A stretch of 7,391 nt of DNA from Methanosalsum sp. (GCA_007127385.1 SKZM01000167.1:1-7391); one strand, 5' to 3'. Shown: positions 1 through 6,684, numbered from the stretch's first letter. Notes: generated by a model from the letters alone, not told the origin. Numbers and translations are program-made.

Positions 1-720
1 CTGATCTCATCAAGTCTGGAAAAAACAAAGGAAAATACAGACCTCAGCTCCCAGTTAGTACAGGAATGTTCAGGAAAAATAGAACATCTGGAAAAAGTAA
101 CAGCTATCGAGCATTTCATGGGTAAGATAAGAGATGGTATCGTAATAGGGATCATTGAAACTTTTGATTCCACGTCTATAATTATTCACAATATTAAAGA
201 AAATCCAATGCTCAAAATGATGCGCGAGTGTGAAGAGAGAGCTTCAACTGATGTCCTGAGAGCCGTGCTTTCCATAGCTCTGGAAATCTCGACCTTTGGA
301 AGGGAAGGAAAAAAGGTTGGTACTGCATTTATTATAGGAGACGTGGAAGAGGTTATGATCCGATCACATCAGATCATTATAAACCCATATTATGGACATC
401 CAGAAGACAGGAGAAATATACTCAACCGGGACAACTGGGAATCAATAAAAGAATTCTCTCAGCTTGATGGAGTTTTTGTGATCTCAGAAGACGGAATAAT
501 ACATTCTGCAGGAAGGTACCTTGACATCGATGCAAGAGAAATAACTATCGATAAAGGTCTTGGTGGAAGACACGTATCCGCAGCCACTATCACAAGAGAC
601 ACTGTTGCAATAGCTGTTACTATCTCTGAGTCGGGAGGGGTGATCCGTGTTTATATGGATGGTAAAAAGAAATTTTCAATTGAGACATCAGAAAGGGCTA
701 TCGAAATGAACCGCTCCTGA
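1..720 (+). CDS. dacZ: Diadenylate cyclase (DacZ-type, DisA_N/DAC domain), 5'-truncated by window edge
   Basis: Makes cyclic di-AMP from two ATP, a cytosolic second messenger. In haloarchaea DacZ is linked to osmotic control (established knowledge). The frame is open from base 1, so the first ATG at 118 is internal and the true start lies left of the window; 239 residues are visible. The DAC domain runs from about residue 85 to 225. It starts with a helix ending in GREGKKVGTAF (100-110). It contains LDGVFVIS (155-162), the DGA-type motif, and GLGGRHVSAATIT (186-198), the RHR-type motif. Both motifs vary at one place: DGV for DGA and RHV for RHR. Upstream residues 1-80 look like a charged helical stretch followed by a small alpha/beta segment, as expected for the archaeal N-terminal domain. 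The helix-hairpin-helix DNA-binding part of bacterial DisA is absent, since the protein ends soon after the DAC domain. The archaeal assignment is confident; activity is inferred. Confidence 0.85.
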   Translation: MISSSLEKTKENTDLSSQLVQECSGKIEHLEKVTAIEHFMGKIRDGIVIGIIETFDSTSIIIHNIKENPMLKMMRECEERASTDVLRAVLSIALEISTFGREGKKVGTAFIIGDVEEVMIRSHQIIINPYYGHPEDRRNILNRDNWESIKEFSQLDGVFVISEDGIIHSAGRYLDIDAREITIDKGLGGRHVSAATITRDTVAIAVTISESGGVIRVYMDGKKKFSIETSERAIEMNRS

Positions 721-747
721 TCATGACTGATACTGGACACATATCCA

Positions 748-754
748 TTTTTTT
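748..754 (+). terminator. T7 tract, candidate archaeal transcription terminator of the cyclase gene
   Basis: A run of seven T lies 28 bases after the cyclase stop codon, in the spacer before the exporter gene. Archaeal RNA polymerase commonly terminates at short T-rich runs without a hairpin, and I see no strong hairpin directly before this one. This rests on position and composition only. Confidence 0.3.
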
Positions 755-783
755 AGATACATCTGAAATGAAAGATTAGCCGG

Positions 784-790
784 TATATAC
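784..790 (+). promoter_or_regulatory. TATA-like element (TATATAC) in the spacer before the MATE gene
   Basis: TATATAC sits in the 190-base spacer upstream of the exporter. If used, transcription would begin near 810-815 and leave a leader of about 100 bases. Competing AT-rich stretches lie nearer the gene (ATAATATCC around 837 and TTAATATTC around 849) and would give leaders of roughly 30-50 bases. I cannot choose between them from sequence alone. The spacer holds no other recognisable gene. Confidence 0.25.
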
Positions 791-897
791 GAAATGTATT
801 TATGAAGTGTCTGTAAACTATTTTCACCAATGCAGCATAATATCCAGAATTAATATTCGGATTCCATTTTTATCCGGCTGCTTCAAACTTAAAAATC

Positions 898-903
898 AGA
901 GGG
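898..903 (+). promoter_or_regulatory. Ribosome binding site supporting a TTG start of the MATE gene
   Basis: AGAGGG ends 7 bases before the TTG at 911. The same frame has a TAA stop at 890-892, and no ATG or GTG lies between that stop and the TTG. The next in-frame ATG is at residue 28, inside the first membrane segment, so it would break the protein. The TTG is therefore the best supported start. Confidence 0.6.
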
Positions 904-910
904 TTTTTGC

Positions 911-2266
911 TTGACAGATAATAAAAAAAATCTTGAAAAAGAGAACATATCCAATCTTTTGTTAAGATTATCTGTACCTGCAATAATCGGAATGATGATT
1001 CAGGCCACCTATAATATTACAGACACCATTTTTGTTGGAAGGGCACTGGGTGAAAATGGTGTGTATGCAATTGGAGGGCTTGCTGTTGCATTTCCTGTAC
1101 AGATGATTATAATGGCAACAGCTCTTGCAATTGGAATTGGGGGCGCTTCACTCATATCCCGTTCCATTGGAAAAAATGATCTTGACAGAGCAGAAAGAAC
1201 GTTTGGCAATGTGATCTTACTTGTATTCATTTCATCAATAGGAATAATCGTTTTTGGAACTATTTATCTTAGCCCAATACTTCAGGCCTTTGGTGCTACA
1301 GATACAATACTTCCATATTCCTACGACTATCTACAGATAATTCTCTATGGTACGTTCTTCTTTTCATTTGCTCTGGCAGTAAACAGCATTGTGAGAGCTG
1401 AAGGAAATGCAAATATTGCCATGTATTCAATGATAATTTCTGCGGGGTTGAACATACTTCTTGATCCTCTATTCATATTCGGATTGGGCATGGGTATCAG
1501 AGGAGCAGCATATGCAACTGTTATTTCTCAGTTTATATGTGCACTTTATCTCATACACTATTATCTTAACGGAAAGAGCATAATCAAGTTCAGATTAAAG
1601 AACCTCAAACCCGACTTTAGAATAATCAATGAAATTTCTGCAATTGGAATATCCCCATTTGTAAGGCAGGGATCCAGCAGTATAGTTGTTATAGTCTTAA
1701 ATAACGTTCTTGTCATATATGGTGGCGATGTGTCAGTTGCAGTCTTTGGAATTATGAGTAGGTTACTGATGTTTACAATCATGCCTGTAATGGGAATCGT
1801 TCATGGGGTGCAGCCCATCATAGGATTTAATTATGGTGCAAAAAACTATGACAGAGTAATACAATCAGTTAAGCTGTCAGCGTTTGTAGCTTCCGGGATA
1901 TCGTTTGCAGGATTCCTGCTATTGTTCCTGTTTCCGGAGCAGCTGATGAATATTTTCACATCTGATAAGATGCTCATAGAAGAGGGAATTAGTGCGATCA
2001 GGATATCAGTACTTGCACTGCCCTTTGTAGGATTTCAGATTATAGGTTCTGCACTTTATCAGTCCATCGGGAAAGCCAGGCCTTCATTTATACTCTCCAT
2101 GAGCAGACAGGTTTTCTTTCTAATACCATTGGTTATCATATTGCCCCGTTTTTTTGAACTGAACGGCGTATGGATAGCATTTCCGATATCGGATTTACTT
2201 GCTTTTGCCCTGACCTTTACTATGGTTAGCCGGGAACTTAAATCCCTCAATATTGAAGAGGTTTGA
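911..2266 (+). CDS. MATE family efflux transporter (MepA/NorM-DinF-like), TTG start
   Basis: Integral membrane exporter of 451 residues, the usual size for a MATE protein with twelve membrane helices in two related halves. MATE proteins exchange Na+ or H+ for cationic drugs or metabolites. After a polar N-terminal tail (1-18), helix 1 carries TDTIFVGRALG (37-47) with an acidic residue, Asp38, at the place where prokaryotic MATE proteins hold a coupling aspartate (position inferred by eye). The family hallmark NSIVRAEGNA is at 158-167 and the second-half hallmark QPIIGFNYGA at 301-310, the latter resembling the MepA branch. The short polar C-terminus ends in ELKSLNIEEV. The gene starts at TTG with a good ribosome binding site. 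It converges on pelA with 8 bases between the two stop codons. It shares strand with the cyclase gene but the 190-base gap argues for its own promoter. The substrate cannot be told from sequence. Confidence 0.93.
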   Translation: MTDNKKNLEKENISNLLLRLSVPAIIGMMIQATYNITDTIFVGRALGENGVYAIGGLAVAFPVQMIIMATALAIGIGGASLISRSIGKNDLDRAERTFGNVILLVFISSIGIIVFGTIYLSPILQAFGATDTILPYSYDYLQIILYGTFFFSFALAVNSIVRAEGNANIAMYSMIISAGLNILLDPLFIFGLGMGIRGAAYATVISQFICALYLIHYYLNGKSIIKFRLKNLKPDFRIINEISAIGISPFVRQGSSSIVVIVLNNVLVIYGGDVSVAVFGIMSRLLMFTIMPVMGIVHGVQPIIGFNYGAKNYDRVIQSVKLSAFVASGISFAGFLLLFLFPEQLMNIFTSDKMLIEEGISAIRISVLALPFVGFQIIGSALYQSIGKARPSFILSMSRQVFFLIPLVIILPRFFELNGVWIAFPISDLLAFALTFTMVSRELKSLNIEEV

Positions 2267-2274
2267 TTGAATGA

Positions 2275-3315
2275 TCATATTTTAAATCTAAGAAGTGCAG
2301 CGATTCCTCCAAGAGACATTAATTTCTGGCCGGGTTCAAATTCTGTACTGAATACCACTATTCTTCCCTGAGCCTGTTCTACTGAAAGTAAGAAGGAATC
2401 AATATTATCTTTTTCACGCTCCTGTCTAAGCATTTCATCTGCTATCAGAAGTGTTTCAATAGCTCCATAATTGAGAGCATTTGTAACCTGTTCAAAACCA
2501 TACTCTGCTTTGCCATCAGTTGAGATCTCCTTTAATAGTTCATCCATCAGCATGGATTCCCTTGCAATTCTGGATTCTTCCATAATCCGATCAACAGCAC
2601 CTCTTTTAAGGACTTCCTGAAATCCTGAGACCCCTATCGAAGATGTATCTTCCATGACAAACCTTTCTACGAGAAATGGTTCTTTTTTATTAACATATTT
2701 GACAAAGTCATCTTTAGTAAAACCTGGACCTGCTACCACAATTGATTCAGTACCAGAAGCTGCGGTCATAAGCTGATCCAAAATATTATCGAAGAAAAGT
2801 TCTCTTAGTGTTCCCTCTCCTTTTCCAGAAGACTGGGTTATATGGGAATAAGTTTCAACACCATAATGGCGAACCAGGCCGATGTCAGCATCCCCTTCCT
2901 CAATACATACTATAATTACTTTCGGTCTTCTGGATGCGGCCTCAGCTTCCTGAATCCTCTCAAGCTGGTCATTCTTCCATTTTTTAATAATAGACACGTG
3001 GGAATCATCTTCAATATTGAGAGTATGGTAGGATCCCGAATCCATCCCACTTTCTATAACACCGGTGACCCTTAAACGATTTGAGAATTTATGAAATTCG
3101 ATGTTCTCTACTCTAACACCAAGCCGAACCGTTTTTTTCTCTGTTTTTTCAGGTCTGATCTTATCAGTTGCACTTTCTGCTTTTCTTTTGGTTACAGCAA
3201 ATATAAGGTCACCCCTCTCTATTATATATTTCAGGTGCCAGAGGTCATCCAGCGACTCCATTATAAGTGAGATTTCGCCTTCATTTCCTTTGAGATTTCT
3301 TTTTACAATCCTCAT
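2275..3315 (-). CDS. pelA: aPelota (Dom34/Pelota), mRNA surveillance and ribosome rescue factor
   Basis: Archaeal Pelota, a release-factor paralogue that enters the A site of stalled ribosomes with an EF1A-type GTPase and promotes subunit splitting together with ABCE1 (established knowledge). The protein has 346 residues, typical for the family. The N-terminal Lsm-like domain covers about 1-130 and opens with MRIVKRNLKG and LDDLWHLKYII (22-32). The central eRF1-2-like domain covers about 131-255, with VAGPGFTKDDF (194-204) and TSSIGVSGFQEVLKRGAVD (224-242). It has no GGQ, so it is not a peptide-release factor. The C-terminal L7Ae-like domain (256-346) ends in GQKLMSLGGIAALLRF. I chose ATG at 3313-3315 over an adjoining TTG at 3316-3318, because the ribosome binding site is 8 bases from the ATG and the family begins MRI/MRV. 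Only 15 bases separate it from the rqcH stop codon, so the two are almost certainly one operon. Confidence 0.96.
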   Translation of the reverse strand: MRIVKRNLKGNEGEISLIMESLDDLWHLKYIIERGDLIFAVTKRKAESATDKIRPEKTEKKTVRLGVRVENIEFHKFSNRLRVTGVIESGMDSGSYHTLNIEDDSHVSIIKKWKNDQLERIQEAEAASRRPKVIIVCIEEGDADIGLVRHYGVETYSHITQSSGKGEGTLRELFFDNILDQLMTAASGTESIVVAGPGFTKDDFVKYVNKKEPFLVERFVMEDTSSIGVSGFQEVLKRGAVDRIMEESRIARESMLMDELLKEISTDGKAEYGFEQVTNALNYGAIETLLIADEMLRQEREKDNIDSFLLSVEQAQGRIVVFSTEFEPGQKLMSLGGIAALLRFKI

Positions 3316-3323
3316 CAATACCT

Positions 3324-3329
3324 ACCTCC
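3324..3329 (-). promoter_or_regulatory. Strong Shine-Dalgarno site of pelA in the rqcH-pelA junction
   Basis: On the minus strand GGAGGT sits just after the rqcH stop codon (3332-3334) and 8 bases before the pelA ATG. It is the best match to the archaeal anti-Shine-Dalgarno in this window. It shows that pelA is translated from a polycistronic message with its own initiation site, and it decides ATG over the upstream TTG. Confidence 0.8.
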
Positions 3330-3331
3330 GA

Positions 3332-5317
3332 TCATACAATATCAGAGCCACCGGGTGGAAGCATCCGAGCAATCTTGTCCGAAGAAGCAATCTGCCTTAC
3401 AAGAGATACATCTTCTACACTATCCACTAATATACGATAAATCTTCTTTGCAATATCGTTCTGATTGAACTTACCAGGAATCAGCTCAATAATATACTCA
3501 CCCCGCTCCGCAATAGCTGATACCGGGCCACCTATTACTCTTGGAGTGTCCTTTTCAATCCCAACTGCAACTCTCATAGGCACGTTTTTAAAGTAATTCC
3601 GTTCCCCACGTATTACAAAAGACCCTTTTTTCAGGTATTCACCGGATTCGGGTGTCTTTGAAACCTGTTCCGGTTTTACCATATAACAATCCCCTGCAAA
3701 ATGACCCAGCTTCCAGAGACTGGAATAGGAAACTACAAACCGGGATGTCTCTTCGATCGTGGTTGAGGGTACTTCTTTTCCTTCGGTCTTTATAACTGTT
3801 ACTGGTGCTCCAGGTGCCTGAGTGTGGAAAAAGAGATCTCTTTTTTCCATATATTTCTTCACAATTTCTTCATTGGTATCAGCATCTCTTCCACCTACCA
3901 CAAGAAAACCATCTGAAGAGATAAACCATCTAAACCTTTCATACCATGAAGGTTTTCTTATGATCTTTCTTTTACTGGGTTCTTTCTTTTCCTTTTTCTG
4001 CATGGAAGCTTTTGTTTCTTCAAGAGCTTTCAGAGCGCCCTCTCTTTTTCGTGTAACTTTTTTTGACTTTTCATAATACATTTCAGCATTCTGCGGAATT
4101 GATTTATTAATGTTGATTTCAAGATTTGTTCCATCAAGATCAAGCACAATGATTCCTTTTCCAGGATCAATATTAATAATTGATTTTGCGGCTGGAGTAC
4201 TGTCTTTTGAGCTTTTTATAATGGATTTTATTTCATTCCAGGAATAGCCTTTGTTCCTCGCATTATTGAGAACATCCATTATATGTTCAATATCCTGATA
4301 ATTAGAATATATCTTTTCTGCGGCCTGAACATATTTTTCAGACTGCTTTTCAAATTTACTGATTGCTGCTTCCTGTTGTTGTAGACGTCTTTCAAATACG
4401 CCTGTTTTATCCTTCTTTACAGTTTCTACCTTTTCATCAACCTTTTCCAGGGAAGCCTTTCCGAAATATTCATCCAAAGCTTCATTGAAAGATTCATAAT
4501 ATTTCTTTTCATATTTTTCAAATATCTTCAGGTCAAAAGGGTTTACATTTACCGGCTCAAGCTCATCATTTTTCTTTTTATTCACTATGTTTGGCTTCAG
4601 ATCACCGGATACAAGAGGTGACAATACATCTTTCACAGATTCACAGAGAATTGATATTTCCTGATCGTCAATCTCTTTTGCAGACCTGTTCTTATCAATT
4701 CCCGAAACCAGGCATATCTCTTCTGAGAAATTTCCACCTAGATTCATTTTTGTTGCAATTGTACGTACAAGATCACTGGTTGACGTATAAAGCAGATCTT
4801 TCATCCCTTCTTCGGTTATTTTCAGGGGATTTACCTTGGATTCCGGATATTCATATGTTTCACCACTGCGGATCTTTCGCCCCCGAAATGTAACAGGTTT
4901 CATTGGGAGAATTATTTTTCTTTCACTGTTCAGAAGAACAATATTTCCCCTTGCAAATAATTCAGCAACAAGTACGGTTTCAACACCACCTCGCACAATT
5001 CTTATCTCGATAATCCTGTCAAAATCATACTGGCTGATATCCAGAATCCTGCCTCCTAAGAGATGCTTTCTTAGAAGCATTGGAAATGATGGAGGCAGTT
5101 TTGGATTGGGAGGTAGGTTTCTGCTTATGTGCGCCCTTTTTCCAGCTTCCAGTATCAGATTATCCCTTCCCTTGCCATGGATAAAGAGATTAATTCGGAT
5201 CTCATCGGAAAAGGGCTGATATATCTTTCCTATCTTTGCATCTATAAGATTATAGGGGCCATGCACAAGCTCATACACAAGAGCAGACACATCAGCACTT
5301 GACATTTCATCTTTCAT
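3332..5317 (-). CDS. rqcH: RqcH / NEMF-family NFACT protein, ribosome-associated quality control
   Basis: Archaeal homologue of eukaryotic NEMF/Rqc2 and bacterial RqcH, which bind the 60S/50S subunit blocked by peptidyl-tRNA and recruit tRNA to add a C-terminal tail (established for the bacterial and eukaryotic members). Its 661 residues show the full layout: NFACT-N about 1-165, a helix-hairpin-helix-like region about 180-235, and two long charged helices at about 300-350 and 410-445 forming the coiled-coil arm. The NFACT-R (DUF814) domain follows at about 455-575, with PSWYERFRWFISSDG (456-470), GGRDADTNE (475-483) and DLFFHTQAPGAPV (494-506). A C-terminal region of about 85 residues ends the protein. 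Asp9 and the Asp100-Arg101 pair match the residues needed for tRNA binding in Rqc2. Asp9 falls at the yeast number if the first ATG is used, which supports this start over ATG at residue 5. No ribosome binding site precedes it, so the message may be leaderless. It leads the operon with pelA. Older databases call such proteins fibronectin-binding. Confidence 0.94.
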   Translation of the reverse strand: MKDEMSSADVSALVYELVHGPYNLIDAKIGKIYQPFSDEIRINLFIHGKGRDNLILEAGKRAHISRNLPPNPKLPPSFPMLLRKHLLGGRILDISQYDFDRIIEIRIVRGGVETVLVAELFARGNIVLLNSERKIILPMKPVTFRGRKIRSGETYEYPESKVNPLKITEEGMKDLLYTSTSDLVRTIATKMNLGGNFSEEICLVSGIDKNRSAKEIDDQEISILCESVKDVLSPLVSGDLKPNIVNKKKNDELEPVNVNPFDLKIFEKYEKKYYESFNEALDEYFGKASLEKVDEKVETVKKDKTGVFERRLQQQEAAISKFEKQSEKYVQAAEKIYSNYQDIEHIMDVLNNARNKGYSWNEIKSIIKSSKDSTPAAKSIINIDPGKGIIVLDLDGTNLEININKSIPQNAEMYYEKSKKVTRKREGALKALEETKASMQKKEKKEPSKRKIIRKPSWYERFRWFISSDGFLVVGGRDADTNEEIVKKYMEKRDLFFHTQAPGAPVTVIKTEGKEVPSTTIEETSRFVVSYSSLWKLGHFAGDCYMVKPEQVSKTPESGEYLKKGSFVIRGERNYFKNVPMRVAVGIEKDTPRVIGGPVSAIAERGEYIIELIPGKFNQNDIAKKIYRILVDSVEDVSLVRQIASSDKIARMLPPGGSDIV

Positions 5318-5343
5318 ATATTGCGTATAATGTTTTAGTGGAC

Positions 5344-5350
5344 TATATTA
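5344..5350 (-). promoter_or_regulatory. TATA-like element for the rqcH-pelA operon
   Basis: On the minus strand TAATATA is followed 26 bases later by the rqcH ATG. With the usual archaeal spacing of about 25 bases from TATA box to start site, transcription would begin within a few bases of the ATG. That agrees with the absence of a Shine-Dalgarno site there and suggests a leaderless or nearly leaderless message. Evidence is position and composition only. Confidence 0.3.
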
Positions 5351-5453
5351 GATTTATCCCCATGGTTGGCAGATACATAATTGTACAGGTGCCTTAATCT
5401 CCAATTCCGTATGACTCTGCGGTTGAGTTCATGAATATAGTAAAATAGAATCA

Positions 5454-5460
5454 GATATAA
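5454..5460 (+). promoter_or_regulatory. TATA-like element for the priS-gins operon
   Basis: GATATAA lies 45 bases before the priS start, so a transcript beginning about 25 bases downstream would have a leader of roughly 20 bases. A second AT-rich stretch, AATATAG at 5434-5440, is an alternative. The 188-base spacer between the divergent rqcH and priS genes must hold promoters for both directions; I see no further structure in it. Confidence 0.25.
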
Positions 5461-5505
5461 TCACTGGATGCATAAACGAATCATTTGTTTATCCATCAGG
5501 AATGA

Positions 5506-6684
5506 ATGAGAATGAATCTCATAACAAAACAATATCTTAAAGAAAGGTTTCAAAGTTATTATAAAAATAACCCTGTAAATCCTCCAATAGATTATCCATC
5601 CAGGGAATGGGGATTCATACTTTTTGATGAAATGCCGCAGATAGTGATGCGAAGGCATAAATCGTTTGGTTCAGCAGGAGAACTACATGAATACCTGGAG
5701 GGTATGGTCCCGTCCCATTGCTATTATTCTGTAGCTTATTACAGATACCCTGCTGCATCCACAATGAAAGAAAAAGACTGGCTGGGAGCAGACTTAATAT
5801 TTGACCTTGATGCAGATCATCTACCTGGTGCACCAAGCTCATATTCTGATATGCTGGAACATGTTAAAGTGGAAACATTCAAATTATACGATTTTTTAGA
5901 AGATGATTTCGGGTTTTCAGAGGATGATATCCGAATTGTGTTCTCGGGGGGACGTGGATATCATCTGCACATAAGTGATTCATGCGTACATGGCCTTGAC
6001 AGCAGCCAGAGACGTGAAATTGTTGATTATATAAGTTCAACTGGACTGGGCATTGACGGTATGTTCAGTAAAAAAGAGATTTCAGGAGATGCAGGCCAGG
6101 AAAATGCAAAAATATCATCGTTTCCCAGTGAAAACAGTGGAGGATGGGAAAAAAAAATAAATAGTTTTATTATTTCATATCTACAGGACATTGTAAAAAA
6201 AGATAACGCAGTTGATCTGTTAAGCTCCTACAATGGTATTGGCAAGAAGAGGGCAAAAACACTTATAGATACCATTAGCAATGAAGATGAAGTAGAACTT
6301 CTAAGAAACGGAAAGATCGGCACTCTTTCTAAAATGCCTGCCGGATTCATTAAACAGGTCGCAAACGCCGGCATAAATGAAATGATTGCAAACGTTGATG
6401 AACCGGTAACCTCAGATATAAAAAGGCTCATACGTCTGCCAGAATCCCTGCATGGAGGCTCAGGTATGAAGGTAACAGTTCTTTCTTCATCAGAGCTGGA
6501 TACATTTGACCCGCTTAATGATGCCGTTATCTTTGGAAATAAAAATGTAGAAATAAATGTAAAGAGACCATATTCATTAGAAATGAAAGGAAAAGAGTTC
6601 TGTGTGGAGGAAGGAATATATAAGCTCCCGGAATATGCTGCAATACATCTGATCTGCAGAGGAGTGGCAGAGTATGGATCGTGA
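5506..6684 (+). CDS. priS: DNA primase small (catalytic) subunit
   Basis: Catalytic subunit of the archaeo-eukaryotic primase, which makes RNA/DNA primers for replication in complex with PriL. The 392 residues carry the three catalytic aspartates in the expected places: Asp100 and Asp102 in LIFDLDAD (97-104) and Asp304 in VTSDIKRLIRLP (301-312). The nucleotide-binding motif SGGRGYH is at 147-153 and the basic/His motif SLHGGSG at 314-320. The usual DPLxDAVxF motif is at 335-343. Between Asp102 and SGGRGYH there is no cysteine, so the zinc knob of Pyrococcus-type PriS is absent. Residues 236-255 read like a helix-hairpin-helix (NGIGKKRAKTLI). ATG at 5506 has AGGA 4 bases upstream; ATG at 5512 (residue 3) is an alternative with spacing about 10. 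An A9 run lies at 6149-6157. It heads an operon with the overlapping GINS gene and diverges from rqcH. Confidence 0.95.
   Translation: MRMNLITKQYLKERFQSYYKNNPVNPPIDYPSREWGFILFDEMPQIVMRRHKSFGSAGELHEYLEGMVPSHCYYSVAYYRYPAASTMKEKDWLGADLIFDLDADHLPGAPSSYSDMLEHVKVETFKLYDFLEDDFGFSEDDIRIVFSGGRGYHLHISDSCVHGLDSSQRREIVDYISSTGLGIDGMFSKKEISGDAGQENAKISSFPSENSGGWEKKINSFIISYLQDIVKKDNAVDLLSSYNGIGKKRAKTLIDTISNEDEVELLRNGKIGTLSKMPAGFIKQVANAGINEMIANVDEPVTSDIKRLIRLPESLHGGSGMKVTVLSSSELDTFDPLNDAVIFGNKNVEINVKRPYSLEMKGKEFCVEEGIYKLPEYAAIHLICRGVAEYGS
6661..6664 (+). promoter_or_regulatory. Ribosome binding site of the GINS gene inside the end of priS
   Basis: GGAG within the last codons of priS (in the stretch AGAGGAGTGG) lies 9 bases before the GINS ATG at 6674. 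It supports this start and re-initiation or independent initiation within the overlapping reading frames. Confidence 0.55.

Noticed and set aside
118..720. ATG at 118 as the start of the cyclase
   Set aside because: The frame is open to base 1 and the 39 upstream codons look like protein sequence consistent with the archaeal N-terminal region; no ribosome binding site stands before 118.
1..720. Naming the cyclase DisA
   Set aside because: Only the DAC domain and an N-terminal extension are seen. The C-terminal linker and helix-hairpin-helix DNA-binding domain of bacterial DisA are missing.
718..723. TGATCA palindrome at the cyclase stop and again at the pelA stop (2272-2277)
   Set aside because: A six-base palindrome occurring twice in 7.4 kb is ordinary; both merely overlap TGA stop codons.
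846..857. Possible operator GAAT-N4-ATTC in the spacer before the MATE gene
   Set aside because: Arms of four bases in AT-rich DNA are expected by chance, and the flanks do not extend the symmetry.
2275..3315. Peptide release factor aRF1
   Set aside because: The central domain has no GGQ and the N-terminal domain is Lsm-like without an NIKS motif; the length is also that of Pelota.
3332..5317. Fibronectin-binding surface protein
   Set aside because: That name comes from old annotations of the NFACT-N domain. There is no signal peptide, and the domain set is that of RqcH/NEMF.
5502..5540. Tiny upstream open frame (ATG at 5502, 12 codons) overlapping the priS start
   Set aside because: Its AGG is only one base from the ATG, so initiation is unlikely; the cluster of ATGs looks like chance from the repeated AATGA.
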